A stretch of DNA of 64,000 nt from the NCBI RefSeq assembly GCF_900636765.1, contig NZ_LR134313.1, positions 186,001 through 250,000 on the forward strand, in the 5' to 3' direction. The position numbers were made by a program, and so were the translations under genes. This document shows positions 27,434 to 36,693 of this stretch, piece by piece (position 1 is the stretch's first letter; the number at the start of each line of letters is the position of its first letter). Source of the stretch: Neisseria canis. GTDB lineage: Bacteria; Pseudomonadota; Gammaproteobacteria; Burkholderiales; Neisseriaceae. The notes under the pieces were generated by a model that searched no databases, was not told the DNA's origin, and worked only from the letters and a program-made list of their open reading frames with translations.

Positions 27434-27451
27434 AATCAATATACATTGATT
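27434..27451. promoter_or_regulatory. Palindrome in the LysR/azoreductase intergenic region
   Basis: AATCAAT-ATAC-ATTGATT has perfect 7-base arms, located 26 bases before the azoreductase start and 71 bases before the LysR start. Its position and T-N11-A-like form suggest the LysR binding site. This is inference; no binding data. Confidence 0.45.
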
Positions 27452-27476
27452 TTGTTCATCTGAAAGGAAGCTGATA

Positions 27477-28157
27477 ATGACTACCCTACTCCACATAGAC
27501 GCCAGCGCCCGCAGCGGCTTATCCGGCCGCGATCCGCATGGTTCTCACACCCGCCGTTTGAGCGCGCGCTTTGTCGAACAATGGCGCCAACACCTACCGA
27601 ACACCGAAATAATCTACCGCGATGTCGGGCAGCATCCGCCCGCACCGGTAAGCGGCGCATGGATTCATGCCGCTTTCACGCCCGATCAGCAACGCGAACC
27701 GTGGATGCACGATGTTTTGCGCCAAAGCGACGAATTGGTTGACGAGCTGATTCGTGCAGACATCATTGTAGCCGGAGTGCCGATGTATAACTTCGGCCCC
27801 CCCGCCCAGTTCAAAGCCTATATCGACAATATCGTGCGCGTGGGTCGCACATTCGGTTTCGACCGCAGCCACGCAGGCGAGCCTTATTGGCCGCTATTGG
27901 CCGATATGGGCAAGCGCCTGATTATCCTTTCTTCACGCGGCGATTACGGTTACGACAAAGGCGGCAGAATCAGCGCACGCAACCATGTCGAGCCGGCCGT
28001 TCAAACCGCTTTCGGATACATCGGTATCACAAAGAGCCACTGTATCGCGGTGGAGTACGATGAATTTGCCGATGAGCGTTTGGCCGCGTCTATCCGGCAA
28101 GCAGAAAACGAAGTGGATGATTTGGTGAATCGGCTGACAAAAAATTCAGCGCGTTGA
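27477..28157 (+). CDS. FMN-dependent NADH-azoreductase family flavoprotein
   Basis: 226 residues, flavodoxin-like fold. It starts TTLLHIDASARSG, and the FMN-binding loops are PMYNFGPPAQFKAYIDNIVRVGRTFGF and ILSSRGDYGY, as in AzoR. The family reduces quinones and azo compounds by two electrons and protects against electrophile stress. A strong AAAGGAAG site precedes the ATG. Divergent LysR regulation is likely. It is followed by a DUS pair (28172-28215) acting as a terminator. Confidence 0.88.
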   Translation: MTTLLHIDASARSGLSGRDPHGSHTRRLSARFVEQWRQHLPNTEIIYRDVGQHPPAPVSGAWIHAAFTPDQQREPWMHDVLRQSDELVDELIRADIIVAGVPMYNFGPPAQFKAYIDNIVRVGRTFGFDRSHAGEPYWPLLADMGKRLIILSSRGDYGYDKGGRISARNHVEPAVQTAFGYIGITKSHCIAVEYDEFADERLAASIRQAENEVDDLVNRLTKNSAR

Positions 28158-28171
28158 ATTCACACACAAAC

Positions 28172-28215
28172 ATGCCTGTCTGAAAGCAATATTCTCACTC
28201 TTTTCAGACAGGCAT
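28172..28215 (+). terminator. DUS-pair terminator after the azoreductase gene
   Basis: ATGCCTGTCTGAAAG and CTTTTCAGACAGGCAT are inverted around a loop of about 15 bases, 14 bases after the stop codon. Confidence 0.7.
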
Positions 28216-28258
28216 TGATATAATAAGGCTATTTAAATAAAAAACTTGCCGCAGCGCA

Positions 28259-28714
28259 ATGCCGAAAAAACCGCATACCCACTACGACAACCTCAAAGTT
28301 CCCCGCGATGCCGATTTAAAAACCATACGCGCGGCCTATCGTGCGCTCTGCAAGCAATACCATCCCGACCGCTGCCCCGACAATCCCGATGCACACCGCG
28401 TGATGAGCATCATCAACCGCTCTTATAAAGTGCTGACCACGCCGGAAAAGCGGCGCAGGCATGATGAATGGATTGCCCGCCAGTCTGCCTCCGGCACTCA
28501 GGAGCCTGCTTCCCAACGCATTTCCAGCCCGATGCCCAAAGGCTTCCGCCAACCCGAGCAACAGGTTCCCCGTGCGAAATATCTGCTGTGGCTGCTCAGC
28601 GTTGCCCTGCTGATTGCCGCACTCTTTTTCTACACCCAGCACCAACGCTCCGCCGCCGCCAACGACGGGCGCGATTTGCCGGTTAAAACACAGCCGAAAA
28701 CTGCGGGCGAATGA
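28259..28714 (+). CDS. Membrane-anchored J-domain protein
   Basis: 151 residues. The J domain (about 6-70) has the diagnostic HPD in CKQYHPDRCPDNP and ends EKRRRHDEWIARQ. A linker leads to one membrane helix (YLLWLLSVALLIAALFFY, about 105-122) and a short polar tail. It should recruit and stimulate a DnaK-type chaperone at the membrane. It lacks the G/F and zinc-finger parts of DnaJ. It ends at a hairpin built on a DUS pair with unusually long arms. Confidence 0.88.
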   Translation: MPKKPHTHYDNLKVPRDADLKTIRAAYRALCKQYHPDRCPDNPDAHRVMSIINRSYKVLTTPEKRRRHDEWIARQSASGTQEPASQRISSPMPKGFRQPEQQVPRAKYLLWLLSVALLIAALFFYTQHQRSAAANDGRDLPVKTQPKTAGE

Positions 28715-28750
28715 CGCACCGCCAATCAGGAACGGTTTCAACAGCTTCAA

Positions 28751-28794
28751 ACGGTAATGCCTGTCTGAAAAAAGTTTCAGACAGGCATTACCGT
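28751..28794. terminator. Long-armed DUS-pair terminator
   Basis: ACGGTAATGCCTGTCTGAAA (28751-28770) and its exact inverted copy (28775-28794) flank a 4-base loop. It is a 20-bp perfect stem between convergent genes. Confidence 0.85.
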
Positions 28795-28857
28795 TATTAC
28801 ATTTACCGTTATGGCAATACTGTTCTTTTAAATTTATTTGCCATATTCAGGCATTTC

Positions 28858-30852
28858 CTAATGCCTGTCTGAAACCGATTTCTCCGCCTGCTTCTGATAA
28901 GCAGCCGCCATTTTTCTTACCTGTTTCAACCAAGCATGTTGCTGCGCTTGCGTGGGCGGGCGGTCTGCCGTATATTGCCAATTCTCATACTGCTCCAACA
29001 CGCGCTCCAACTGCGCATCCTGCAAACCGTTTTCCCGCATCAGGGTGCGCAATTCGGATGCGGTTACGCCGTAACGCGTTTCGTCTTCCACGCCCAATAG
29101 TGCGTTTTTCAGCAATACAAAACCTTCTTCAAGCGGGTTTTGATCATTTCTGCGGCCTTTTCGCCACCAGAAAAACACGGGAATCAGCGCAAGCGCGCCG
29201 CCAACGCCCAGCACCAGCGCAAAAGCGGCAAAGCCGAATCCGCCCAAGCCGAGTTTGGCAAACAGATTGTTTTGGCGGCTTTGGTCGTAGTTCACCACCC
29301 ATTGCTGCCAGTAATACTGGCCGGTTTCACGCCATTTGGCAAACGCGCCGCCGCCGTTTTGCACCAAACCCTGCTCGTTTTGCGGCAAAGACTGCTGCAA
29401 GCCGCCCGCCGCACGGTTTGACGATACCGCCGCAGTCGGATCCACCCGCAGCCACACCTTTTCTTCCGGCAGCCACACTTCCGCCCAAGCATGCGCGTCT
29501 TTGGAACGAATCTGCCAAAAATCACCTTCGGCAATGTAGTCCGCGCCCAAATAACCGGTTACCACCCGCGCAGGCAAACCGGCGGCACGCATCATCACCA
29601 CAAAACTTTGCGCATAATGCTCGCAAAACCCTTGTTTGGTCTGAAACATAAACGCATCCACGCCGTTCGCACCCTCCGTGAGCGGTGGCTGCAAAGTGTA
29701 GCTGAACGCATTTTTGCGGTAATAAGCCAATACCTTTTGAATAAACGCCTGCGAATCGGCCGATTGCTGCGCCAAGCTTTGCGCCAGCACACGCGAACGC
29801 GTGTTGCCCGGTGGCAGGTAGAGATAATGCTGCAAAACAGCCGGATTGGGCTGATCGGGCAGCCTGCCGCCCAACCGGGCTTGCAGATCAAGGCGGCGCA
29901 AACTTTCGTAGCTGCGCTGCGCCCGCAGCACATTGCCCAAACGGCGCGCAATGCTTTTCGGAAAACTGCCGACCGACTGGTCAAGCGCGGGAATCACGCC
30001 GTTTTGGTCGCGCAAAATGATTTGGTAGGAAACAGTCTCTCCCGGCATATCGTCTGCACGCGCTTCGTCAATCGTGTTATCGGGCTGAGCCTGCCAGCTC
30101 GTGCCGTTGAAATCGGTCATGATAATCGCGCGCCAATACAGCTCTTCGGGCGCAGGTGCATTTCCTTTGAATGTTATATTGGCAACCCATTCGTTGCTCT
30201 GCACCAGATTGCTGATGCTGCCCGGCTGCATGGTGTTGGAAAGCCCGGTTTTGGCCTGATTGCTTTTTTGCGGAATGCCCCACAAAGGCTCGCTTTTACG
30301 CGGCACCGCCACAAACAGCACCACCATCAGCGGCAGCGTCAACACCAAAGCCAGCGCACCTGTTTTGGCCGCATCTTTCAAATACAAACCGCCCAACATA
30401 CCGAAACACACGCTGGCGGCAAACAGACACAGCACGGCCCATACGCCGGTGAGCGGGCTTTGGTCGAACAGCACCCCGCCGCCCATCAGAAACAGCATGG
30501 CCAGCAGCAACACCTGCCAGTCGCGCCGTGTGCTGCTTTCAAAGGCTTTGAGTGCCACCATCAAAAGCAACAGCGAAATGCCGCCTTCCCTACCGATAAC
30601 CGAACCCACCTGCAACCACACCAGCAAGCCCGCACCTACGGCAAGCAGCAACAAAACCAAAGGCGGCGTTTTGTGCCAACCGGCCTGCATCTGCACAAAC
30701 CGCGCCAACAACAATGCGGCAAAAGTAAGCATCACGCCGCCCGGCAGGTTTGCCATCAAAGGCAAAGCCGACATCAGCAGCACGCACAAAATCGCAGCCT
30801 GCACAGCAGGACGCGGCTGCCCGGATAGGAAAGGAGGGTTTTGGATAAACAT
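28858..30852 (-). CDS. TgpA-like membrane transglutaminase-fold protein (DUF3488)
   Basis: 664 residues. Several N-terminal membrane helices (about 20-190) form the DUF3488 region, followed by a periplasmic transglutaminase-like domain with the triad C410 (QGFCEHYAQSF), H454 (KDAHAWAEVW) and D471 (WLRVDPTAAV). One more membrane helix near 570-590 and a DUF4129-like tail follow. In Pseudomonas TgpA is essential, with an envelope role that is not clear. It is the third gene of a MoxR-DUF58-TgpA module. The last four residues, SDRH, are encoded by a DUS that overlaps the stop region. Confidence 0.9.
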   Translation of the reverse strand: MFIQNPPFLSGQPRPAVQAAILCVLLMSALPLMANLPGGVMLTFAALLLARFVQMQAGWHKTPPLVLLLLAVGAGLLVWLQVGSVIGREGGISLLLLMVALKAFESSTRRDWQVLLLAMLFLMGGGVLFDQSPLTGVWAVLCLFAASVCFGMLGGLYLKDAAKTGALALVLTLPLMVVLFVAVPRKSEPLWGIPQKSNQAKTGLSNTMQPGSISNLVQSNEWVANITFKGNAPAPEELYWRAIIMTDFNGTSWQAQPDNTIDEARADDMPGETVSYQIILRDQNGVIPALDQSVGSFPKSIARRLGNVLRAQRSYESLRRLDLQARLGGRLPDQPNPAVLQHYLYLPPGNTRSRVLAQSLAQQSADSQAFIQKVLAYYRKNAFSYTLQPPLTEGANGVDAFMFQTKQGFCEHYAQSFVVMMRAAGLPARVVTGYLGADYIAEGDFWQIRSKDAHAWAEVWLPEEKVWLRVDPTAAVSSNRAAGGLQQSLPQNEQGLVQNGGGAFAKWRETGQYYWQQWVVNYDQSRQNNLFAKLGLGGFGFAAFALVLGVGGALALIPVFFWWRKGRRNDQNPLEEGFVLLKNALLGVEDETRYGVTASELRTLMRENGLQDAQLERVLEQYENWQYTADRPPTQAQQHAWLKQVRKMAAAYQKQAEKSVSDRH

Positions 30853-30882
30853 AATGAATCAAGTCGCAATGTGTGGCGCCGT

Positions 30883-30926
30883 GTTTTCAGACAGGCATAG
30901 GGTATAAAGAATGCCTGTCTGAAAAC
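30883..30926. repeat. Outward-facing DUS pair upstream of the transglutaminase gene
   Basis: GTTTTCAGACAGGCAT (30883-30898) and ATGCCTGTCTGAAAAC (30911-30926) are perfectly inverted around 12 bases. They lie between the DUF58 gene end (31102) and the transglutaminase start (30852), a 249-base gap with no gene. A transcript from DUF58 would have to read through this hairpin. Confidence 0.75.
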
Positions 30927-31101
30927 CTGATTGAGAGCAGCCCAATTAAATTATTGTGTAAAGGTATGGCGCAACCGCCTGCATCGTAGCAGTACCGTCA
31001 TATCCGAGCTTGCCGCGTGCATCTCGGAAAGCTGCCGGATTTAACAATACTCGGCCCAAGCCAGAATATTGGTGTGTATGGCCATTGTTTGGCTTAACCC
31101 G

Positions 31102-32043
31102 CTACAACAAAGCCAACGCTGCCAACGCCATTTCCCGCTGGCCTTTCTGCGGCGGAATCGTACGCTGCGGCAACTCAAGAATATAAGGCAGCTTGGTTTT
31201 TTCCGCTTCCAGCACGCGGTAGCACAGCATGCCCGCCAGCCGGTCTTTATCGGCCTGAGCCGGATAATCCCGATAGGAAATCACCATATTGCGAACAGCC
31301 GCCTGCGGCTCCTCGAAACGCTTGTCCAACATTTCGCCGGTTTTGGCATAAGTTTTCCAAGCTACATGCTGCAACGACATTCCAGGCCGGTGCTCCTGCA
31401 AATAAGCCAATTCGTCACCACCCTGAACGCGCGGGCGTGCGGGGTCTTCTTCTCCGTCCGGCAAAGCCGCGTGCAGCACTTGGTGCTCAATAGGCGCGGG
31501 ATAAACCAACGATTCGGTCTGCCAATGCCACGCCGTTTGCAACATGCTCAACCCGAAAGGCGCGATACTCGCCACTTGCAACTCCGGCACATGTAAATAA
31601 CCGCGCCGCCGCATCACCACCTGCCAAACAAACGGTTCGGGACGCTTCGCATCAATCCGCCAATCAAGCCAGCGCGGCAATGTATTTTCGACAGTCGGGT
31701 TATCCACCCGCAGCCACAACCAACGGCTGCGTCCGCGATGCTCTACAACGTCAAGCGCCAGTTGCGCCTCCGTACCGGCAAACACTTCCTGCGGTACCCT
31801 CAACCCCACCTTCAAAGCCGAAAACTGGCGCATGTTGAGCAACACTGCCACACACACAAAACCCAGCAGCCAAAATGATATGGCATAAGCCAAATTCACT
31901 TGATACTGCAAGCCCACCAGCCAAAGCAGTACCACCGCCGCCAACATCCCGGCACCAAAGCGCGTAGGCCGCAAGCGGAAACGCCCCACAGCCACCGGTT
32001 CCGGCTGCTTTTCAGGCTGAATAGGTTTACGAAACAGCAACAT
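31102..32043 (-). CDS. DUF58 domain protein
   Basis: 313 residues. Two N-terminal membrane helices (about 32-50 and 52-70) are followed by a von Willebrand-like/DUF58 region with DELAYLQEHRPGMSLQHVAWKTYAKTG, matching the family core. DUF58 proteins accompany MoxR ATPases in a widespread module whose function is poorly defined. The start overlaps the end of the MoxR gene by 17 bases. Confidence 0.85.
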   Translation of the reverse strand: MLLFRKPIQPEKQPEPVAVGRFRLRPTRFGAGMLAAVVLLWLVGLQYQVNLAYAISFWLLGFVCVAVLLNMRQFSALKVGLRVPQEVFAGTEAQLALDVVEHRGRSRWLWLRVDNPTVENTLPRWLDWRIDAKRPEPFVWQVVMRRRGYLHVPELQVASIAPFGLSMLQTAWHWQTESLVYPAPIEHQVLHAALPDGEEDPARPRVQGGDELAYLQEHRPGMSLQHVAWKTYAKTGEMLDKRFEEPQAAVRNMVISYRDYPAQADKDRLAGMLCYRVLEAEKTKLPYILELPQRTIPPQKGQREMALAALALL

Positions 32044-32938
32044 GATTAAGCAAACCTTCCAAAATCTGACGGCTGCTGTGTTGCTGCTGCACAGATTGCA
32101 AACGGTGCGCCGCCACAGGCACCCAAACCGCTTTCACATCGTCCGGTAAAATATGCGCCCTACCCTGCATAAATGCCCAGGCCTTAGCCGCAGCAATTAC
32201 CGCCAAGCCCGCCCGCGGGCTCAATCCGGTTACAAAACGTCCCGGCTGGCGGGTAGCCTGCACCAACCTGAACACATATTCTGCCACCGCAGGCGAACAT
32301 TTCACTTCAACCGCCTGCTGCTGCCACTGCACCAAAGTTTCCGCATTACACACCGCTTTGACAGCCGACAAGGTTTGCCGTTTATCCCCCTCCAGATACA
32401 GCCTTTTTTCAGCTTCTTCAGAAGGATAACCCATGCTCAGGCGCATCATAAAACGGTCGAGCTGGGATTCCGGCAAAGGAAACGTACCGAGCTGCTCAAC
32501 CGGATTTTGCGTGGCCACCACCAAAAACGGGCGCGGCAAACGGTAAGTTTTACCGTCCACCGACACCTGTTTTTCTTCCATCGCTTCCAGCAAGGCCGAC
32601 TGCAGCTTGGGCGAAGCGCGGTTTATTTCATCCGCCAGTAAAAACGAATGAAACACCGGCCCGGGATGAAACTCAAACTTACCCTCATCAGGCCGGTAAA
32701 TATTGATACCGAGCAAATCCGAAGGCAGCATATCATTGGTAAATTGCACACGCCGGTAGTTCAAACCCAACACCGCCGCCACGCCATGCGCCAAAGTGGT
32801 TTTCCCCACGCCGGGTACATCTTCCAATAGCACATGCCCGCCCGCCAACACACAGGCCAGCAGCTGCTGCATCACCGTTTCTTTCCCCAAAATCAGCGTA
32901 TTGAGCTGTTCTAATGCATTTTGTATCGAAGGATTCAT
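32027..32938 (-). CDS. MoxR-family AAA+ ATPase
   Basis: 303 residues. Walker A is DVPGVGKTTLAHGVA (GVGKT at 43-47), Walker B lies in FLLADEINRASPKLQSALLEAMEE, sensor 1 in LVVATQNPVEQLGTFPLPESQLDRFMMRLSMGYP, and the C-terminal lid includes VTGLSPRAGLAVIAAAKAWA. MoxR ATPases act as chaperone-like factors for partner proteins of the DUF58/vWA type. First gene of the module; the vWA-containing PilC lies just upstream but is separated by a terminator. Confidence 0.92.
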   Translation of the reverse strand: MNPSIQNALEQLNTLILGKETVMQQLLACVLAGGHVLLEDVPGVGKTTLAHGVAAVLGLNYRRVQFTNDMLPSDLLGINIYRPDEGKFEFHPGPVFHSFLLADEINRASPKLQSALLEAMEEKQVSVDGKTYRLPRPFLVVATQNPVEQLGTFPLPESQLDRFMMRLSMGYPSEEAEKRLYLEGDKRQTLSAVKAVCNAETLVQWQQQAVEVKCSPAVAEYVFRLVQATRQPGRFVTGLSPRAGLAVIAAAKAWAFMQGRAHILPDDVKAVWVPVAAHRLQSVQQQHSSRQILEGLLNHVAVS

Positions 32939-32979
32939 GATTTTCCTTTTTTTCTTTATGAAGTTGTTGATGATACGAA

Positions 32980-33009
32980 ATGCCTGTCTGAAAACTTTCA
33001 GACAGGCAT
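32980..33009. terminator. DUS-pair terminator after pilC
   Basis: ATGCCTGTCTGAAAA-CTTTCAGACAGGCAT lies between the pilC stop (33025) and the MoxR start, insulating the two leftward units. Confidence 0.75.
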
Positions 33010-33024
33010 TGTTTTTAAAGATGC

Positions 33025-36000
33025 TTAAGTCAGTTCACGCCAACTGATGCGGCGGACAAACTGATCGCACAAAGGACCGTCAACTTGCAAACTATACAAC
33101 TCACCTTCAGTCGATTGGAGAACGATACTTTGGTTTTCTTTAGACTTAAAGCAAGTATTAGGCTGCCGTTTGATTGACTCCCCCGGCCCTTTAATAGGCT
33201 TTTCTTCACCGCTTCCTGCATTTTGTCCATCAACAGTCAAGGTATCACCTTTCAACGCAGCAGCCACAGAACCGTTACTTACCAACCCGTTGAATAATTT
33301 TCCGTTGGCAAAATAATTTCCGTCCTCGCCGCCGTCTTTATAAACGACCCGCGCATCTCTTTTGGTTAAAGCACCTCCGTTTGTGCTGTTAATTTGAAGC
33401 AAACGGCTTTTGGCTTCAATAGTATCTTCTGTTTTCTGCACGGCACAGATATCGCCCGAAATCTCATCTTTATTTGAAACGGTGTTTTTCACATAAGCAC
33501 GGGTTTCTATAAGAGCCGTACGCAGCAACATCTTGCCTTGGGTAACCACACGCTCCCCGTTCAAATCGCTCAAATCAATTTTCCAACCTTTATGCTGCGG
33601 TTGAATCTGATTATTGCTCAAATAATAAAACCCCCGTCTCTGTGTAAATTGCTGAGACAACAAATCTGTTTCTTGAGCCGGTAACGAGGGTGTGGTGTTT
33701 ACATCGTCAAAAATACCGTAAACAGATTGGGTTTCCGTGCTGTTGAAATCTTCATCGTATACCTCACTACCCGTACCCACGATAACGATATATTTACCGT
33801 TCGGCCGATAAGAAATGGTAGGCGCAGCTACAATGGGCTTGTTACCGTTACCGGTAAAAATACGTGTTACTTTCCATTCGTTTATCCCGCCGCGCAAATC
33901 GAAACGGTAAAGATTGCCGCCATAATCACCCGCATAAGCCAAGTCATAGATACCGTCAGACTCTATATCCAACAACACCGGCGTTGAAAGGCCGCCCACT
34001 CCGTCTGCCACAACTATTTTTTTCAACAATTGACCCGGTTTACTGCCTGAAACAGGCTGAGCGGTAACCGCATCATGTCCCAGCATATCATACAGGTACA
34101 AAGCTGTTTCGTTCACATTCTCGGAAGAGCCGTTTTTTGCGGGCTTGTTTTTGTAACCGCTGGCCAAAATACCTGCATAGCGTATATCACGGCTGCTGGC
34201 ATCCACCAAAACACGCCCGATACGAGGCGTACCGATGGTAAAGCCCAAATTATTTCCCTCTCCTTTTTCTGTTTCAAATAAAGGAACTTGGCTTTCCCAG
34301 CTTGAAGCTTCTGCATGAATACCGACGGGTCTTCCGGTATGAATATGTTTGCCGCCTACGTTCAAAGCATAAGCCCCCCTGCCGCCCTGCCCCATCGCAC
34401 CAAACATAAAGTAATGTCTGTCACCGTTTTCTTTTTTAGGCGTACCCAAAACAGTAAACCCGCCGTTGATCAAATACCGGTGTGGGTTGGCATCGGTTTT
34501 ACCATACTCTTCGTGAGCTACTTGCTTCAATATTGAAGCAAGATTTTCATTGCTGCGCTCCATTGTTGCAGGAATATAACTTGCCTTCAAATCATAAGGA
34601 TGGTCGCCTTCGGATTTTTGGAAAATATGCACCATGCCGTCGTTAGCCGAAGTAATCAAAAATTCCTGTCTCCCTGTTTCGTTGCTTCCGATGGCTGTAA
34701 CAGGGCTGTCAATAATATCGCCCAAATTGCGCGCTTTACCTTCACGAATACGGTAAGGTTGTGAGTATTTCCGTTGTTCGGCCATGTTTTTAATTGAGTT
34801 GTCATCAGCGGAACGTGCGGTCCACTTCAACAGTGCATCCCGCCATTCATTGGCATCCTGGCCGGTCTGGGTAATGCCAAAAAACTCATTACCCGGTGGA
34901 GACGCATTCAACTTCTCAACAAAATGCGTTCCGTTTCCTACATTAATCAATGTTTTTCGATTTGTATAAGAAGGCTCTTTATAATCTTCACTAAACTCAA
35001 GATTTTTTTTGTCGTTTTTATTGGCTTCATAAAAACGGATTTGGCTGCTCCATGAACCGCTGTCGATAAGCACCGAAATAGCGCCTTCGGCACCGGATCT
35101 ATTGGCCACGATAGCCGGCGCCACCGTTCCGCTGGTTGCGGTAGCCACAACACCGCCCGACTCATTTGCGGATTCGGCTGCCTGCTTAAAAGCGTTTAGC
35201 AATTCTTGCCGGTCGTTGGCGATAAAAAAGTTCTTCTTTCCCCGATATGAGCTGGCACCATTTCTCAAATAGTCCTCACCTCTTCTCGTAATACCGCTTA
35301 AACCGATGGTAAACGTATTAATCGTTTGCTTTTCATATTTACTTTTTGGCTGTTTCGTTTGACGATCTTCCTCAGTAGGATCGACACGGACATCCCCGTT
35401 CCAACTTCTTCCGGTTCTATCGATTCCTTCGGTTTTAAAATCCTTTGTGGCCAATGTGTGGCTGAAAAATTGTAAACCGTTATCAACATCCCAATGTGAA
35501 TCAACTGGGCCGTCATCTTTATTTTCGCACCTACCGGGCTCCCCGGGGCCGAAATAGGGATCGTAAAAATACTTATCCCAACTAATCCAACTCGAACCCA
35601 CATATTGACCATTTTTTTTATAACTGTAGTTAAAAGTTTTGTTACGCCATCTCCCTGTAGTACAACTACTGTTCGCATCACCATCGGTCATTACAACAAT
35701 GAAGTTTTTTTCGCAACGGTATTTAGTCTTATCCCTCATGATATTGGTTACTTCGTAATAACGGCGTGTGGTGGGCGTACCGTCATTCGGTCTGATTCGA
35801 CCCACCCTTTGTTTAACATCCCGCCAATCCGAAGTATAGTCATTCAAATCAGATCTGCCGTTGTTGTGATAAGTTTGCAAACCCCAGTTGAAATTATCTT
35901 GGTATTGATCCAATACTGCATAAAGGGCATCTTGAGTAGCCTTCAATCTGGTTGTGGAATCTCTTCTGTTCACCGGCTCATTCATACTGCCCGAATCGTC

Positions 36001-36174
36001 AATAAGCAGCATAAAATTAGGCTTCACCTTGCTTTGTGCTGTGGTTACCTTATTTTGCAGCCTGAAAGGCGTTTCCGAAATAGTGGCTGCAGAAGCAGAA
36101 TGATATGCGGCCATCAAGGTTAGTGCTCCCAATACACTTTGGCAGATGGGCTTCATGTTTTTTTGTTGAGACAT
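33025..36174 (-). CDS. pilC: PilC/PilY1-type type IV pilus tip adhesin
   Basis: 1049 residues with a signal peptide (about 7-30). The N-terminal von Willebrand A-like domain has the MIDAS pattern D59-x-S61-x-S63 (LLIDDSGSMN) and FIVVMTDGDANSS. The C-terminal half is a PilY1-type propeller with a calcium-loop-like segment (LDIESDGIYDLAYAGD). PilC promotes pilus assembly and adhesion, and is linked to transformation competence in pathogenic species. No poly-G tract is seen in the signal region, unlike the phase-variable pilC genes of gonococci and meningococci. An A7 run (T7 at 36158-36164) sits between two in-frame ATGs, Met1 and Met7. Confidence 0.92.
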   Translation of the reverse strand: MSQQKNMKPICQSVLGALTLMAAYHSASAATISETPFRLQNKVTTAQSKVKPNFMLLIDDSGSMNEPVNRRDSTTRLKATQDALYAVLDQYQDNFNWGLQTYHNNGRSDLNDYTSDWRDVKQRVGRIRPNDGTPTTRRYYEVTNIMRDKTKYRCEKNFIVVMTDGDANSSCTTGRWRNKTFNYSYKKNGQYVGSSWISWDKYFYDPYFGPGEPGRCENKDDGPVDSHWDVDNGLQFFSHTLATKDFKTEGIDRTGRSWNGDVRVDPTEEDRQTKQPKSKYEKQTINTFTIGLSGITRRGEDYLRNGASSYRGKKNFFIANDRQELLNAFKQAAESANESGGVVATATSGTVAPAIVANRSGAEGAISVLIDSGSWSSQIRFYEANKNDKKNLEFSEDYKEPSYTNRKTLINVGNGTHFVEKLNASPPGNEFFGITQTGQDANEWRDALLKWTARSADDNSIKNMAEQRKYSQPYRIREGKARNLGDIIDSPVTAIGSNETGRQEFLITSANDGMVHIFQKSEGDHPYDLKASYIPATMERSNENLASILKQVAHEEYGKTDANPHRYLINGGFTVLGTPKKENGDRHYFMFGAMGQGGRGAYALNVGGKHIHTGRPVGIHAEASSWESQVPLFETEKGEGNNLGFTIGTPRIGRVLVDASSRDIRYAGILASGYKNKPAKNGSSENVNETALYLYDMLGHDAVTAQPVSGSKPGQLLKKIVVADGVGGLSTPVLLDIESDGIYDLAYAGDYGGNLYRFDLRGGINEWKVTRIFTGNGNKPIVAAPTISYRPNGKYIVIVGTGSEVYDEDFNSTETQSVYGIFDDVNTTPSLPAQETDLLSQQFTQRRGFYYLSNNQIQPQHKGWKIDLSDLNGERVVTQGKMLLRTALIETRAYVKNTVSNKDEISGDICAVQKTEDTIEAKSRLLQINSTNGGALTKRDARVVYKDGGEDGNYFANGKLFNGLVSNGSVAAALKGDTLTVDGQNAGSGEEKPIKGPGESIKRQPNTCFKSKENQSIVLQSTEGELYSLQVDGPLCDQFVRRISWRELT

Positions 36175-36179
36175 TTTTA

Positions 36180-36693
36180 TATTCCCCTAGAGTTTAGTCG
36201 GTATATGCTCTTGGTTTAGGTAATTGAAACAACCCGCCCGTCATAACGAACGGATATAAATACATTTTTTAAATTTTATCATACAGGTTGCGGCAAGCTG
36301 CAAATAAATATGGCCTTTACTCTTTCCAAACACATTCATGCTGCAATATCTCCACATTTGCTTCAGCCTGATGACATAAAGAGTAAACAGAATGGAACAC
36401 TTGTTTAATTCATCATTACTTAAGATACGCGGATAAAGAACATAACCAGCGGGTAATATCAATGCCTGTCTGAACAATATTGTCCAGACAGGCATTGATT
36501 AAGCTGAAGTCTGGAACCGAAACAGATTGTTCGATTATCGGGATACATCAAACTTGATGGAAAAACATATTTCCAGCCATTGATACCGCTTATGTTGTAC
36601 TTTTATTGATTTAATATACAATTTGGCATTTTATTCCCTGCCTGCGCTGCAATTCTGTGCTAACGCTTTCAGACAGGCATTTAGGATGGTTAC
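36180..36693. other. Intergenic region between pilC and ampG
   Basis: About 510 bases with no convincing gene; a short open frame on the minus strand at 36241-36495 is AT-rich and shows no family features. A hairpin at 36458-36499 is built from ATCAATGCCTGTCTG and its inverse; one of its DUS has a base change (TGCCTGTCTGGA). A further DUS lies at about 36668-36681 just before ampG. The region must hold the divergent promoters of pilC and ampG. Confidence 0.6.

Noticed and set aside
27434-27451. FNR box
   Set aside because: FNR sites read TTGAT-N4-ATCAA; here the half-sites are in the opposite orientation (ATCAAT-N4-ATTGAT).
29491-30828. Open frame of 445 codons on the plus strand
   Set aside because: Fully antisense to the transglutaminase gene; the product is rich in Gln, His and Arg with no recognisable domain.
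36241-36495. Possible 84-codon gene in the pilC-ampG gap
   Set aside because: It begins inside the DUS hairpin, has no good ribosome site and no family features; considered noncoding.
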